A DNA stretch of 5,810 nt from Sutterella sp. (GTDB lineage: Bacteria; Pseudomonadota; Gammaproteobacteria; Burkholderiales; Burkholderiaceae_F), in contig DXSO01000111.1 of assembly GCA_019410445.1 (NCBI GenBank), forward strand, positions 1 through 5,810. The letters are read 5' to 3'. A program made the translations under genes and the position numbers. Below the pieces are notes generated by a model. The model saw only the letters and a list, made by a program, of their open reading frames with translations, did not search any database and was not told the origin of the DNA. Every line of letters starts with the position of its first letter. Position 1 is the first letter of the stretch. Positions 5,710 through 5,810 of the stretch are shown here, one piece after another.

Positions 5710-5810
5710 TTAACGAGCCAGTTCTCCTTCGGCCATCTTGAGGTAGAACTTGTGAAGCCCCTGAACTTTTTCAGCGAGTTCTTCGAGTGTGCCGCTGTTG
5801 TCAATTAGAT
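5710..5810 (-). CDS. coaE: Dephospho-CoA kinase, C-terminal 32 residues (gene continues past the window)
   Basis: CoaE phosphorylates dephospho-CoA at the 3' hydroxyl, the last step of coenzyme A synthesis. Only the tail is visible: it begins LIDNSGTLEELAEKV, continues QGLHKFYLKMA and ends GELAR before a TAA (5712-5710 on the minus strand). The pattern of Asp-Asn-Ser/Gly, then a helix ending in LH..YL, is the characteristic C-terminus of CoaE. The nucleotide-binding P-loop and catalytic parts are outside the window, so activity cannot be judged. The gene is convergent with yacG, 94 bp apart, and the gap is filled by terminators for each strand. Confidence 0.82.
   Translation of the reverse strand, partial: LIDNSGTLEELAEKVQGLHKFYLKMAEGELAR

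Noticed and set aside
5319..5804. Open frame of 161 codons on the minus strand across yacG and both terminators
   Set aside because: It runs through two terminator hairpins and a different frame of coaE; the coaE C-terminus is recognised in another frame.

Overview
The window looks like a chromosomal segment of a betaproteobacterium, most likely Burkholderiales and probably a Sutterellaceae-type gut anaerobe (Sutterella/Parasutterella-like). Two things suggest this. First, the order argJ - DUF815 ATPase - Nudix hydrolase - yacG, with coaE beside it, is a known betaproteobacterial housekeeping cluster. Second, stand-alone exported flavoprotein reductases next to Crp/Fnr-type regulators are typical of the many respiratory reductase loci in that family. 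The placement is inferred from gene content and protein character, not from any search.

Left part (1-2335): a partial Crp/Fnr-superfamily regulator runs leftward off the window edge. It is divergent from a 501-residue, Sec-exported, FAD-binding protein of the fumarate reductase/succinate dehydrogenase flavoprotein family. The 338-bp gap between them (421-758) holds several small inverted repeats, one plausible sigma-70-like promoter, and a strong Shine-Dalgarno that fixes a UUG start. A strong intrinsic terminator directly follows the flavoprotein gene, so it appears to be a one-gene transcription unit. The flavoprotein keeps the FAD-binding motifs. At the positions that match the substrate-binding and proton-donating residues of fumarate reductase it has different residues, so its substrate is unknown.

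Right part (2336-5615): argJ (arginine biosynthesis), a DUF815-type P-loop ATPase, a MutT-like Nudix protein with a divergent C-terminal domain, and yacG (small zinc protein that inhibits DNA gyrase) lie on the + strand. Gaps are only 4, 0 and about 12-15 bp, so they very probably form one operon, which ends in a strong terminator at 5653-5697.

Right edge (5710-5810): the C-terminus of dephospho-CoA kinase (coaE) enters on the opposite strand, convergent with yacG. Its own terminator seems to lie in the yacG tail: the hairpin is at 5617-5633 and the U-tract is antisense to yacG's last lysine codons.

No tRNA, rRNA, CRISPR array, insertion sequence or prophage signature was seen. The most interesting element is the divergent regulator/flavoprotein pair, a candidate respiratory reductase (or dehydrogenase) with an unassigned substrate.
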